A DNA stretch of 64,000 nucleotides, taken from Betaproteobacteria bacterium UKL13-2 (GTDB lineage Bacteria > Pseudomonadota > Gammaproteobacteria > Burkholderiales > Usitatibacteraceae). A program made the position numbers and the translations under genes. Shown piece after piece: positions 23,701 through 32,361 of the stretch. The DNA lies in the NCBI GenBank assembly GCA_001602455.1, contig CP012157.1, positions 119,733-183,732 of the forward strand, given 5' to 3'. Position 1 is the first letter of the stretch. The number at the start of each line of letters is the position of its first letter. The notes under the pieces were generated by a model, which saw only the letters and a program-made list of their open reading frames with translations, was not told the origin of the DNA and did not search any database.

Positions 23701-25588
23701 TGGCGTTGTTTGAGGCGTATGTCACCGCACCCGTGCCTGAGCCCCCTGTGGTGCTGAGTGTGGTGGTGCCACCAAAGGCAACCGTTGATGGTGTGCTAAC
23801 CGCAACGAGTGTGGCTTGCGTCGCTTGGTTCACTGTGACGGTGATGCCCGCAGAGGTTGCCAAAGTGTAATTGGTGTCGGCGGCTTTAGTCGCCGTAACC
23901 GTACAGGTGCCTACGGCAGCCGCCGTCAGGGTGGTACCGCTGATGGTGCAGTTGGCGTTGTTTGATGCGTATGTCACCGCACCCGTACCTGAGCCCCCTG
24001 TGGTGCTGAGTGTGGTGGTGCCACCAAAGGCAACCGTTGCTGGTGTGCTAACCGCAACGAGTGTGGCTTGGGGGGCTTGGCTGACCGTCACCGTGATACC
24101 TGCCGAGGTTGCGGCAGCGTAATTGGTGTCGGCGGCTTTGGTGGCGGTGATGGTACAGGTTCCAGCACCGACGGCAGTGAGCATTGCGCCGCTAATGGTG
24201 CAGTTGGCGTTGTTTGATGCGTATGTCACCGCACCCGTGCCTGAGCCACCCGTGGTGCTGAGTGTGGTGGTGCCACCAAAGGCAACCGTTGATGGTGTGC
24301 TGGCAGCAACGAGGACGGCTTGCTCAAATTTGCTGACCGACACAGGAACGGCGCTCCCCGTGGTGCTGCCGTTGCCGAGTTGGCCGTCGAAGTTAACTCC
24401 CCAGCACCGCACGCCACCATTGACCACCGCGCAACTGTGGAAAGATCCCGTGGACACCGCCGTGACCCCGCTGGTGAGTCCAGTGACTTGCACGGGGGTG
24501 GTGCTATTCGTTAAGCTGCCGTTGCCGAGTTCGCCGTCGTAGTTATATCCCCAGCACTGCACGCCGCCATTCACCACCGCGCAACTGTGGCTGTTTCCTG
24601 TCGCCAGCGACGTCACCCCGCTGGTGAGTCCGCTGACTTGCACGGGGGTGGTGCTATTCGTGTTGCTGCCGTTGCCGAGTTGGCCGAAGTCGTTCGCCCC
24701 CCAGCACTGCACGCCGCCATTCACCACCGCGCAACTGTGGAGAAATCCCGTTGCCACCGCCGTGACCCCGCTGGTGAGTCCAGTGACTTGCACGGGGATG
24801 TTGCTATTCGTTAAGCTGCCGTTGCCGAGTTCGCCGGCGACGTTCCGCCCCCAGCACTGCACACCGCCATTCACCACCGCGCAACTGTGGAAATCTCCCG
24901 TCGCCACCGCCGTGACCCCGCTGGTGAGTCCAGTGACTTGCACGGGGGTGTCGATATTCGTGTTGCTGCCGTTGCCGAGTTGGCCACTGGCGTTAAGTCC
25001 CCAGCACCGCACGCCACCATTCACCACCGCGCAACTGTGGAGAGATCCCGTGGACACCGCCGTGACCCCGCTGGTGAGTCCAGTGACTTGCTCGGGGGTG
25101 GTGCTACTCGTGGTGCTGCCGTTGCCGAGTTGGCCGAAGTCGTTCCATCCCCAGCACTGCACGCCGCCATTCACCACCGCGCAACTGTGGAGAGATCCCG
25201 TGGACACCGCCGTGACCCCGCTGGTGAGTCCAGTGACTTGCACGGGGGTGGTGCTATTCGTGTTGCTGCCGTTGCCGAGTTGGCCGTAGAGGTTATATCC
25301 CCAGCACTGCACGCCGCCATTCACCACCGCGCAACTGTGGTAGTCGCCACCCTCCACCGTCTGTGCGTTGGCAGTGGCAGATACCAGCAGCAGCAACGCC
25401 GCAACCATGCACACCACGTAGCGACTGAACTTACCCCCGCTGGTGCGTTCAAGTGATACGGGTAGGGCAAGGCGTGTGGGCCATGCCGGCAAGGGTAGCG
25501 AGGGTGGTGAGGTAAGTGCCGTGGCATTCACCAGCGCCGGGGTAAAGGCAAACAGGGGTACGAAGCGTGCGGACATCGAAGTGTTCAT
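20732..25588 (-). CDS. Giant secreted RCC1 / Ig-like / FN3 / FG-GAP protein, copy 2
   Basis: 1618 residues with the same architecture as the protein at 15348: leader and signal sequence, seven RCC1-like repeats to about 427, eight 84-residue Ig-like repeats (about 427-1100), FN3-like pair, and FG-GAP-type C-terminus. The C-terminal 500 residues appear identical to copy 1. The RCC1 blades differ in their loops and order (WGYNLYGQ, WGRNVAGE, WGANDFGQ, WGYNYDGE). The leader reads LALPVSLERTSGG where copies 1 and 4 read LALPAPPERTSGG. The last Ig repeat is the diverged junction type, as in copy 1. No anchor is visible; it is probably secreted. Confidence 0.88.
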   Translation of the reverse strand: MNTSMSARFVPLFAFTPALVNATALTSPPSLPLPAWPTRLALPVSLERTSGGKFSRYVVCMVAALLLLVSATANAQTVEGGDYHSCAVVNGGVQCWGYNLYGQLGNGSNTNSTTPVQVTGLTSGVTAVSTGSLHSCAVVNGGVQCWGWNDFGQLGNGSTTSSTTPEQVTGLTSGVTAVSTGSLHSCAVVNGGVRCWGLNASGQLGNGSNTNIDTPVQVTGLTSGVTAVATGDFHSCAVVNGGVQCWGRNVAGELGNGSLTNSNIPVQVTGLTSGVTAVATGFLHSCAVVNGGVQCWGANDFGQLGNGSNTNSTTPVQVSGLTSGVTSLATGNSHSCAVVNGGVQCWGYNYDGELGNGSLTNSTTPVQVTGLTSGVTAVSTGSFHSCAVVNGGVRCWGVNFDGQLGNGSTTGSAVPVSVSKFEQAVLVAASTPSTVAFGGTTTLSTTGGSGTGAVTYASNNANCTISGAMLTAVGAGTCTITATKAADTNYAAATSAGITVTVSQAPQATLVAVSTPATVAFGGTTTLSTTGGSGTGAVTYASNNANCTISGTTLTAAAVGTCTVTATKAADTNYTLATSAGITVTVNQATQATLVAVSTPSTVAFGGTTTLSTTGGSGTGAVTYASNNANCTISGTTLTAAAVGTCTVTATKAADTNYAAATSAGITVTVSQAPQATLVAVSTPSTVAFGGTTTLSTTGGSGTGAVTYASNNANCTISGATLTAVGAGTCTITATKAADTNYAAATSAGITVTVSQAPQATLVAASTPSTVAFGGTTTLSATGGSGTGAVTYASNNANCTISGTTLTAAAVGTCTVTATKAADTNYTLATSAGITVTVNQATQATLVAVSTPSTVAFGGTTTLSTTGGSGTGAVTYASNNANCTISGTTLTAAAVGTCTITATKAADTNYAAATSAGITVTVNQATQATLVAVSTPSTVAFGGTTTLSTTGGSGTGAVTYASNNANCTISGTTLTAAAVGTCTVTATKAADTNYTLATSAGITVTVSQAPQATLVAVSTPSTVAFGGTTTLSTTGGSGTGAVTYASSNTNCTISGTTLTAAGVGTCTITATKAADSNYTVATATVNISVAATVPGAPTIGTATAGNAQASVIFTAPASNGGSAITSYTATSSPGNITGTCSNTPTPCTSITVSSLTNGTAYTFTVRATNSVGTGPASAASNSVTPVNPIQPPSAPSAGNCVMKLGVISCNFAGGGAGSGSGGTTTAPITGYQMSCTDSTGATIATQNTTSSTFALPALPTGRAYTCQVVATSAAGPSAPLTARFAAQVIPLAISSQFDFTGAGFANVLLRGTVSQTTASDEPTPKAATTTLQVGRWDGQKIVFSTVDDVGGDWTLLGVGDVTGSGKSALISRNALENVRIDQTLPPVAGTIVRNAKLDWVVDAVGDLDGDGKADILWRYTKPGTNDSGVTFAWFMGGGESMVDGVQTKVDPNVNEVKHRGGAPLNWSIAGIIDLNADSLGDIVWISPTNQVRALMGQAGRTWVNTLVGQMPAGYTILKLGDMDGDGKGDIVMRDTNGNIKVWLMNGTQIKATYDMIATDKTWQLYAAGDFDGNGAMDFVWKKPDRKLVVWLTNPTNITFPYVYGDAGAAPDGLVPVEP
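22320..24335 (-). repeat. 252-bp tandem coding repeats, 8 copies (giant gene 2)
   Basis: Eight in-frame 252-bp repeats differing at a handful of positions: [15 protein letters not shown] versus TISGATLTAVGAGTC, NYAAATS versus NYTLATS, and SQAPQA versus NQATQA linkers. The variants are combined in different ways, suggesting shuffling between repeats. Limits are approximate. Confidence 0.85.
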
Positions 25589-26184
25589 TATTGTCAGGTT
25601 CAGATGATGTTGAAATGCGGCGTGGAGAGATTGAGCGGGGTGAACTTGTTACTTGCTAGAACATTCCACAACGACATTCGCCACCCCCGTTTGATTTGCG
25701 TTTACGTCCAACCAAACACCTACGTTGGTGTGGGGAGCGGAAACGACGCAATCCTCTTGTGTACTGTTTGCTAACGCACATACCACCGCGCCGCGCAGTT
25801 TAGCGACTCGTCTTGAGCGCCGCAAGACCGGTTTCCTCTCTTTTTGCGTTTGGGTGGCGCGGATGTGGTTAATCGCCCACGCCAGGGCATCTCTTGCTAA
25901 GTCGGCGCAAAAACAAAACTCCTTTATCCACGGGCAGATTTAGACCAAAAACCCTGAAACTGCCCGCCAATAAAGGATTTTCGTAAATGGGCCAACTTCT
26001 CGAAAACTGTTGCTCCGCTCACGCGTCGTGATCGCGATTTTTTGCGTTGCCGAGAGTGTCATTTAGCTCGTCGTGTTGATTTCTTCGCTTTTTCTTGGTT
26101 TGGTCTTTGTTTCCTGCCTGTCTTGGTTTGGTCTTTGTTTCCTGCCTGTTTAGCCGCTGACCAAGCGGCCCAACAGGGTGTTTC

Positions 26185-27060
26185 TCATGCGGTAGACGCA
26201 CCTCTCCCGTCTATCCTTGCATCCAAGGTTATCCAGCGCCGCAGGTTGTAGACCGTCGCCTGCACAACGATCATCGACTTGGCGCGGGTCTCACCGATCG
26301 AGCGTAGTCGCTTGCCCATCGTCTTCTCCCAGCCGCCAAATACATGCTCAACCCGCGCTCGAATCCGCGAGAGCCTCTTGTTGCGCTTCTGGTTGTCGGT
26401 CTGGTCGTAGCGCTGCGCGTCGTCTTTGCGGGCAACGCCGTCTCTCAAGCCTTGCGCCTTGAGCAACTCTCTGGTGGCTTTGGCATCGTAGCCTTTGTCG
26501 GCATGTACGGTCTTGCCGCTCTCTAATCGCACCGCGTCGGCGTCGATCAGCTTCTCAAGCGGTACTCGGTCATCCACATTGGCCGGGGTCACTTCAATGG
26601 CGCGGATGAGTTTGTGTTTCTGGTCGGCGTTGATATGGCCTTTGTAGCCGTAAAACCACTTGCCGTGCTTCATCGTCCAGCGGGCATCACCATCCGTGTG
26701 GGCGATGCACTTGGCGTCCCAGTGGGCGGGGGTCTGGCCGTTGTTGAGCGTCTCTCGGGATTCGTCGCTGACGCGCGTCTTGGGTACTTCGACGATGGTG
26801 GCGTCAATCAACTGTCCGCCTTTGGCGGTGAGACCGGCTCGGGCGAGCTGGTGACTCACTTCACGAAACAAGACTTCAGCACCGCCACCGCCGGCAATCA
26901 GGTTCTTGAATGCCCAGAGCGTGCGGGCGTCAGGCAGATCGCGGGCATCAGCCATGCCGATGAAGCGTTGCCACGAGAGGCGATCAAGCAATGCGTATTC
27001 CATCTGCTCATCGGAGAGGTTGCCGTAGAGCTGCTGGAGGACAACGACCTTGAGTAACAC
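26185..27060 (-). CDS. IS5-family DDE transposase, N-terminally truncated (copy 3)
   Basis: Encodes the same 291-residue protein as the copies at 14332, 19716 and 31360, including the same truncation. In this unit the heptamer array upstream has only two CCCTATT units, as in unit 4. All three DDE catalytic residues remain, but the N-terminal DNA-binding segment of the family is incomplete. Confidence 0.85.
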   Translation of the reverse strand: MLLKVVVLQQLYGNLSDEQMEYALLDRLSWQRFIGMADARDLPDARTLWAFKNLIAGGGGAEVLFREVSHQLARAGLTAKGGQLIDATIVEVPKTRVSDESRETLNNGQTPAHWDAKCIAHTDGDARWTMKHGKWFYGYKGHINADQKHKLIRAIEVTPANVDDRVPLEKLIDADAVRLESGKTVHADKGYDAKATRELLKAQGLRDGVARKDDAQRYDQTDNQKRNKRLSRIRARVEHVFGGWEKTMGKRLRSIGETRAKSMIVVQATVYNLRRWITLDARIDGRGASTA

Positions 27061-27186
27061 CGCCGTCGGGTACGGCGGGCGTCCTCCTTGCGGACGCGCC
27101 CCTTCGCGCCCAGTCCCTATTCCCTATTCCCTACTCAAATACCCAAACCAGTATCGGGTTGCGCGTTACAGGTTACGGGTTCAGCA

Positions 27187-30100
27187 CTACGGCTCCACCG
27201 GCACCAGGCCATCAGGTGCGGCACCAGCGTCCCCATAAACATATGGGAACGTGATGTTGGTCGGGTTGGTCAGCCATACCACCAACTTGCGATCCGGTTT
27301 CTTCCACACAAAATCCATCGCGCCGTTACCATCAAAATCACCTGCGGCATAGAGCTGCCAGGTCTTGTCGGTGGCAATCATGTCGTAGGTGGCTTTGATT
27401 TGGGTGCCGTTCATGAGCCACACCTTGATGTTGCCGTTGGTGTCGCGCATGACGATGTCACCCTTGCCGTCGCCGTCCATGTCGCCGAGTTTCAAGATGG
27501 TGTAACCGGCTGGCATCTGTCCGACCAGGGTGTTGACCCACGTACGGCCAGCTTGCCCCATGAGCGCTCGGACTTGATTGGTGGGGCTAATCCATACGAT
27601 ATCGCCAAGACTATCGGCATTGAGGTCGATGATGCCGGCTATGCTCCAATTCAAGGGCGCACCGCCGCGATGCTTGACTTCATTGACGTTCGGGTCGACC
27701 TTGGTCTGAACACCATCGACCATGCTCTCGCCGCCGCCCATGAACCATGCGAAGGTGACGCCGGAATCGTTGGTGCCCGGCTTCGTGTAGCGCCATAAAA
27801 TATCGGCCTTGCCGTCACCATCAAGATCGCCCACCGCGTCGACGACCCAGTCGAGCTTGGCGTTACGTACGATGGTGCCTGCAACGGGTGGCAGTGTTTG
27901 GTCAATGCGTACGTTCTCCAATGCGTTTCTGGAGATTAGTGCCGATTTGCCGCTACCGGTGACGTCCCCCACACCGAGTAGTGTCCAATCGCCGCCGACA
28001 TCATCCACCGTGGAGAAGACGATCTTCTGGCCATCCCAACGGCCAACCTGTAGGGTGGTTGTCGCGGCTTTCGGCGTGGGTTCATCGGACGCGATGGTTC
28101 GAAGACTGTACCGCGCAGCAATACGTTGGCAAAGCCTGCCCCGGTGAAATCAAATTGACTGCTTATGGCGAGCGGGATCACCTGCGCTGCAAAGCGTGCC
28201 GTCAGCGGCGCACTTGGGCCAGCCGCGCTGGTGGCGACGACTTGGCAGGTGTAGGCGCGACCAGTCGGAAGTGCCGGTAAGGCGAATGTACTGCTGGTGG
28301 TGTTTTGCGTGGCGATGGTTGCGCCGGTCGAGTCGGTGCAGCTCATTTGGTAGCCCGTAATCGGGGCGGTGGTGGTCCCACCGCTACCAGACCCGGCACC
28401 GCCGCCAGCGAAGTTACAGCTAATGACACCGAGTTTCATCACACAGTTACCCGCAGACGGGGCAGATGGTGGTTGTATCGGGTTCACGGGCGTGACACTG
28501 TTTGATGCCGCTGAGGCCGGCCCCGTTCCCACGCTGTTGGTCGCCCTGACGGTGAAGGTGTAGGCGGTGCCATTGGTCAAGCTGCTCACGGTGATGCTGG
28601 TGCATGGGGTGGGCGTATTCGAACATGTGCCAGTGATGTTGCCCGGGCTGGAGGTGGCGGTGTAGCTGGTGATCGCAGAACCACCATTGCTGGCCGGTGC
28701 GGTGAAGATGACACTGGCTTGGGCGTTACCTGCCGTGGCGGTGCCGATGGTGGGTGCGCCGGGGACGGTGGCTGCACGCTGATGTTACCGGAGGTCGCTA
28801 CAGTGTAGTTGCTGTCGGCGGCTTTAGTCGCCGTAAGGTACAGGTGCCTACGCAGCCGCCGTCAGGGTGGTGCCACTGATGGTGCAGTTGGTGTTGCTTG
28901 ATGCGTATGTCACCGGCACCCGTGCCTGAGCCCCCTGTGGTGCTGAGTGTGGTGGTGCCACCAAAGGCAACCGTTGATGGTGTGCTAACCGCAACGAGTG
29001 TGGCTTGGGGCTTGGCTGACCGTCACGGTGATGCCCGCCGAGGTTGCCAAAGTGTAATTGGTGTCGGCGGCTTTAGTCGCCGTAACCGTACAGGTGCCAG
29101 CACCGGCCGTCAGGGTGTGCCACGATGGTGCAGTTGGCGTTGTTTGAGGCGTATGTCACCGCACCCGTGCCTGAGCCCCCTGTGGTGCTGAGTGTGGTGG
29201 TGCCACCAAAGGCAACCGTTGATGGTGTGCTAACCGCAACGAGTGTGGCTTGCGTCGCTTGGTTCACTGTGACGGTGATGCCCGCAGAGGTTGCGGCAGC
29301 GTAATTGGTGTCGGCGGCTTTAGTCGCCGTGATGGTGCAAGTGCCCACGGCAGCCGCCGTCAGGGTGGTGCCGCTGATGGTGCAGTTGGCGTTGTTTGAG
29401 GCGTATGTCACGGCCCCTGTGCCTGAGCCCCCTGTGGTGCTGAGTGTGGTGGTGCCACCAAAGGCAACCGTTGATGGTGTGCTGGCAGCAACGAGGACGG
29501 CTTGCTCAAATTTGCTCGACACAGGAACGGCGCTCCCCGTGGTGCTGCCGTTGCCGAGTTGGCCGTGGAGGTTATATCCCCAGCACCGCACGCCGCCATT
29601 CACCACCGCGCAACTGTGGAGAGATCCCGTGGACACCGCCGTGACCCCGCTGGTGAGTCCGCTGACTTGCACGGGGGTGGTGCTATTCGTGTTGCTGCCG
29701 TTGCCGAGTTGGCCGAAGCCGTTCCGCCCCCAGCACTGCACGCCGCCATTCACCACCGCGCAACTGTGGAGAGATCCCGTGGACACCGCCGTGACCCCGC
29801 TGGTGAGTCCAGTGACTTGCACGGGGGTGGTGCTATTCGTGTTGCTGCCGTTGCCGAGTTGGCCACTGGCGTTAAGTCCCCAGCACCGCACGCCACCATT
29901 GACCACCGCGCAGGTGTGATTGCCTCCCGTCGCCACCGCCGTGACCCCGCTGGTGAGTCCAGTGACTTGCACGGGGATGTTGCTATTCGTGTTGCTGCCG
30001 TTGCCGAGTTGGCCACTGGCGTTAAGTCCCCAGCACTGCACGCCGCCATTCACCACCGCGCAACTGTGGAAATCTCCCGTCGCCACCGCCGTGACCCCGC

Positions 30101-30763
30101 TGGTGAGTCCAGTGACTTGCACGGGGGTGGTGCTATTCGCGGTGGTGCTGTTGCCGAGTTGGCCGTCGAAGTTAACTCCCCAGCACCGCACGCCACCATT
30201 GACCACCGCGCAACTGTGGAAAGATCCCGTGGACACCGCCGTGACCCCGCTGGTGAGTCCAGTGACTTGCACGGGGGTGGTGCTATTCGTGTAGCTGCCG
30301 TTGCCGAGTTGGCCGAAGTCGTTCCATCCCCAGCACTGCACACCTCTATTAACTACCGCGCAGGTATGGAACTGCTCGCCGCCACCGCCATGACCCCGCT
30401 GCTAAGTCCAATGACTTGCACGGGGGTGGTGCTATTCGTGTGCTGCCGTTGCCGAGTTGGCCGTTGTCGTTCCCCCCAGCACTGCACACCGCCATTCACC
30501 ACCGCGCAACTGTGGAAGTCGCCACCCTCCACCGTCTGTGCGTTGGCAGTGGCAGATACCAGCAGCAGCAACGCCGCAACCATGCACACCACGTAGCGAC
30601 TGAACTTACCCCCGCTGGTGCGTTCAAGTGATACGGGTAGGGCAAGGCGTGTGGGCCATGCCGGCAAGGGTAGCGAGGGTGGTGAGGTAAGTGCCGTGGC
30701 ATTCACCAGCGCCGGGGTAAAGGCAAACAGGGGTACGAAGCGTGCGGACATCGAAGTGTTCAT
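27187..30763 (-). pseudogene. Giant RCC1 / Ig-like / FG-GAP gene, copy 3, broken by small indels
   Basis: 3577 bp, colinear with copy 1 (3594 bp) and with the same three Ig repeats and seven RCC1 repeats, but split into several frames: leader plus first blade (30353-30763), RCC1 and Ig repeats (29073-30341), FN3-like part (27936-28589) and propeller (27187-28008). Indels cluster at about 28095, 28770-29115 and 30365-30480. At many of them the sequence is a hybrid of the alternatives found in the other copies. It could be a true pseudogene, but collapsed-repeat assembly error is at least as likely, so the gene may be intact in the organism. Confidence 0.8.
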
Positions 30764-31359
30764 TATTGTCAGGTTCAGATGATGTTGAAATGCGGCGTGG
30801 AGAGATTGAGCGGGGTGAACTTGTTACTTGCTAGAACATTCCACAACGACATTCGCCACCCCCGTTTGATTTGCGTTTACGTCCAACCAAACACCTACGT
30901 TGGTGTGGGGAGCGGAAACGACGCAATCCTCTTGTGTACTGTTTGCTAACGCACATACCACCGCGCCGCGCAGTTTAGCGACTCGTCTTGAGCGCCGCAA
31001 GACCGGTTTCCTCTCTTTTTGCGTTTGGGTGGCGCGGATGTGGTTAATCGCCCACGCCAGGGCATCTCTTGCTAAGTCGGCGCAAAAACAAAACTCCTTT
31101 ATCCACGGGCAGATTTAGACCAAAAACCCTGAAACTGCCCGCCAATAAAGGATTTTCGTAAATGGGCCAACTTCTCGAAAACTGTTGCTCCGCTCACGCG
31201 TCGTGATCGCGATTTTTTGCGTTGCCGAGAGTGTCATTTAGCTCGTCGTGTTGATTTCTTCGCTTTTTCTTGGTTTGGTCTTTGTTTCCTGCCTGTCTTG
31301 GTTTGGTCTTTGTTTCCTGCCTGTTTAGCCGCTGACCAAGCGGCCCAACAGGGTGTTTC

Positions 31360-32235
31360 TCATGCGGTAGACGCACCTCTCCCGTCTATCCTTGCATCCA
31401 AGGTTATCCAGCGCCGCAGGTTGTAGACCGTCGCCTGCACAACGATCATCGACTTGGCGCGGGTCTCACCGATCGAGCGTAGTCGCTTGCCCATCGTCTT
31501 CTCCCAGCCGCCAAATACATGCTCAACCCGCGCTCGAATCCGCGAGAGCCTCTTGTTGCGCTTCTGGTTGTCGGTCTGGTCGTAGCGCTGCGCGTCGTCT
31601 TTGCGGGCAACGCCGTCTCTCAAGCCTTGCGCCTTGAGCAACTCTCTGGTGGCTTTGGCATCGTAGCCTTTGTCGGCATGTACGGTCTTGCCGCTCTCTA
31701 ATCGCACCGCGTCGGCGTCGATCAGCTTCTCAAGCGGTACTCGGTCATCCACATTGGCCGGGGTCACTTCAATGGCGCGGATGAGTTTGTGTTTCTGGTC
31801 GGCGTTGATATGGCCTTTGTAGCCGTAAAACCACTTGCCGTGCTTCATCGTCCAGCGGGCATCACCATCCGTGTGGGCGATGCACTTGGCGTCCCAGTGG
31901 GCGGGGGTCTGGCCGTTGTTGAGCGTCTCTCGGGATTCGTCGCTGACGCGCGTCTTGGGTACTTCGACGATGGTGGCGTCAATCAACTGTCCGCCTTTGG
32001 CGGTGAGACCGGCTCGGGCGAGCTGGTGACTCACTTCACGAAACAAGACTTCAGCACCGCCACCGCCGGCAATCAGGTTCTTGAATGCCCAGAGCGTGCG
32101 GGCGTCAGGCAGATCGCGGGCATCAGCCATGCCGATGAAGCGTTGCCACGAGAGGCGATCAAGCAATGCGTATTCCATCTGCTCATCGGAGAGGTTGCCG
32201 TAGAGCTGCTGGAGGACAACGACCTTGAGTAACAC
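31360..32235 (-). CDS. IS5-family DDE transposase, N-terminally truncated (copy 4)
   Basis: Fourth identical 291-residue frame, with the same GTG start and lost 5' end. It follows giant gene 4 by 126 bp on the minus strand. Identity at protein level over all four copies contrasts with the diverged repeats of the giant genes and shows that the units duplicated recently or are homogenised. Confidence 0.85.
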   Translation of the reverse strand: MLLKVVVLQQLYGNLSDEQMEYALLDRLSWQRFIGMADARDLPDARTLWAFKNLIAGGGGAEVLFREVSHQLARAGLTAKGGQLIDATIVEVPKTRVSDESRETLNNGQTPAHWDAKCIAHTDGDARWTMKHGKWFYGYKGHINADQKHKLIRAIEVTPANVDDRVPLEKLIDADAVRLESGKTVHADKGYDAKATRELLKAQGLRDGVARKDDAQRYDQTDNQKRNKRLSRIRARVEHVFGGWEKTMGKRLRSIGETRAKSMIVVQATVYNLRRWITLDARIDGRGASTA

Positions 32236-32361
32236 CGCCGTCGGGTACGGCGGGCGTCCTCCTTGCGGACGCGCCCCTTCGCGCCCAGTCCCTATTCCCT
32301 ATTCCCTACTCAAATACCCAAACCAGTATCGGGTTGCGCGTTACAGGTTACGGGTTCAGCA

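Larger units (their letters stand above)
19538..25992 (-). repeat. Tandem unit 2 of 4
   Basis: About 6.5 kb with the same edges and gene order as unit 1. It is longer because its giant gene has eight rather than three 252-bp Ig repeats. The 596 bp between the giant gene start and the next transposase frame (25589-26184) hold only the shared 5' flank, the first palindrome (about 25935-25979) and the transposase 3' flank. Confidence 0.85.
26007..31167 (-). repeat. Tandem unit 3 of 4
   Basis: About 5.2 kb with the same edges. It is separated from unit 2 and from unit 4 by only the 14-bp CAACTTCTCGAAAA, which is the end of the 130-bp element. The giant gene in this unit is interrupted. The 596-bp region 30764-31359 holds the shared 5' flank, the first palindrome and the transposase 3' flank. 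Confidence 0.85.

Noticed and set aside
14332-32235. Composite transposon bounded by IS copies
   Set aside because: All four transposase frames point the same way, share one truncation and lack recognisable inverted repeats. The tandem-unit explanation with 130-bp element borders fits better.
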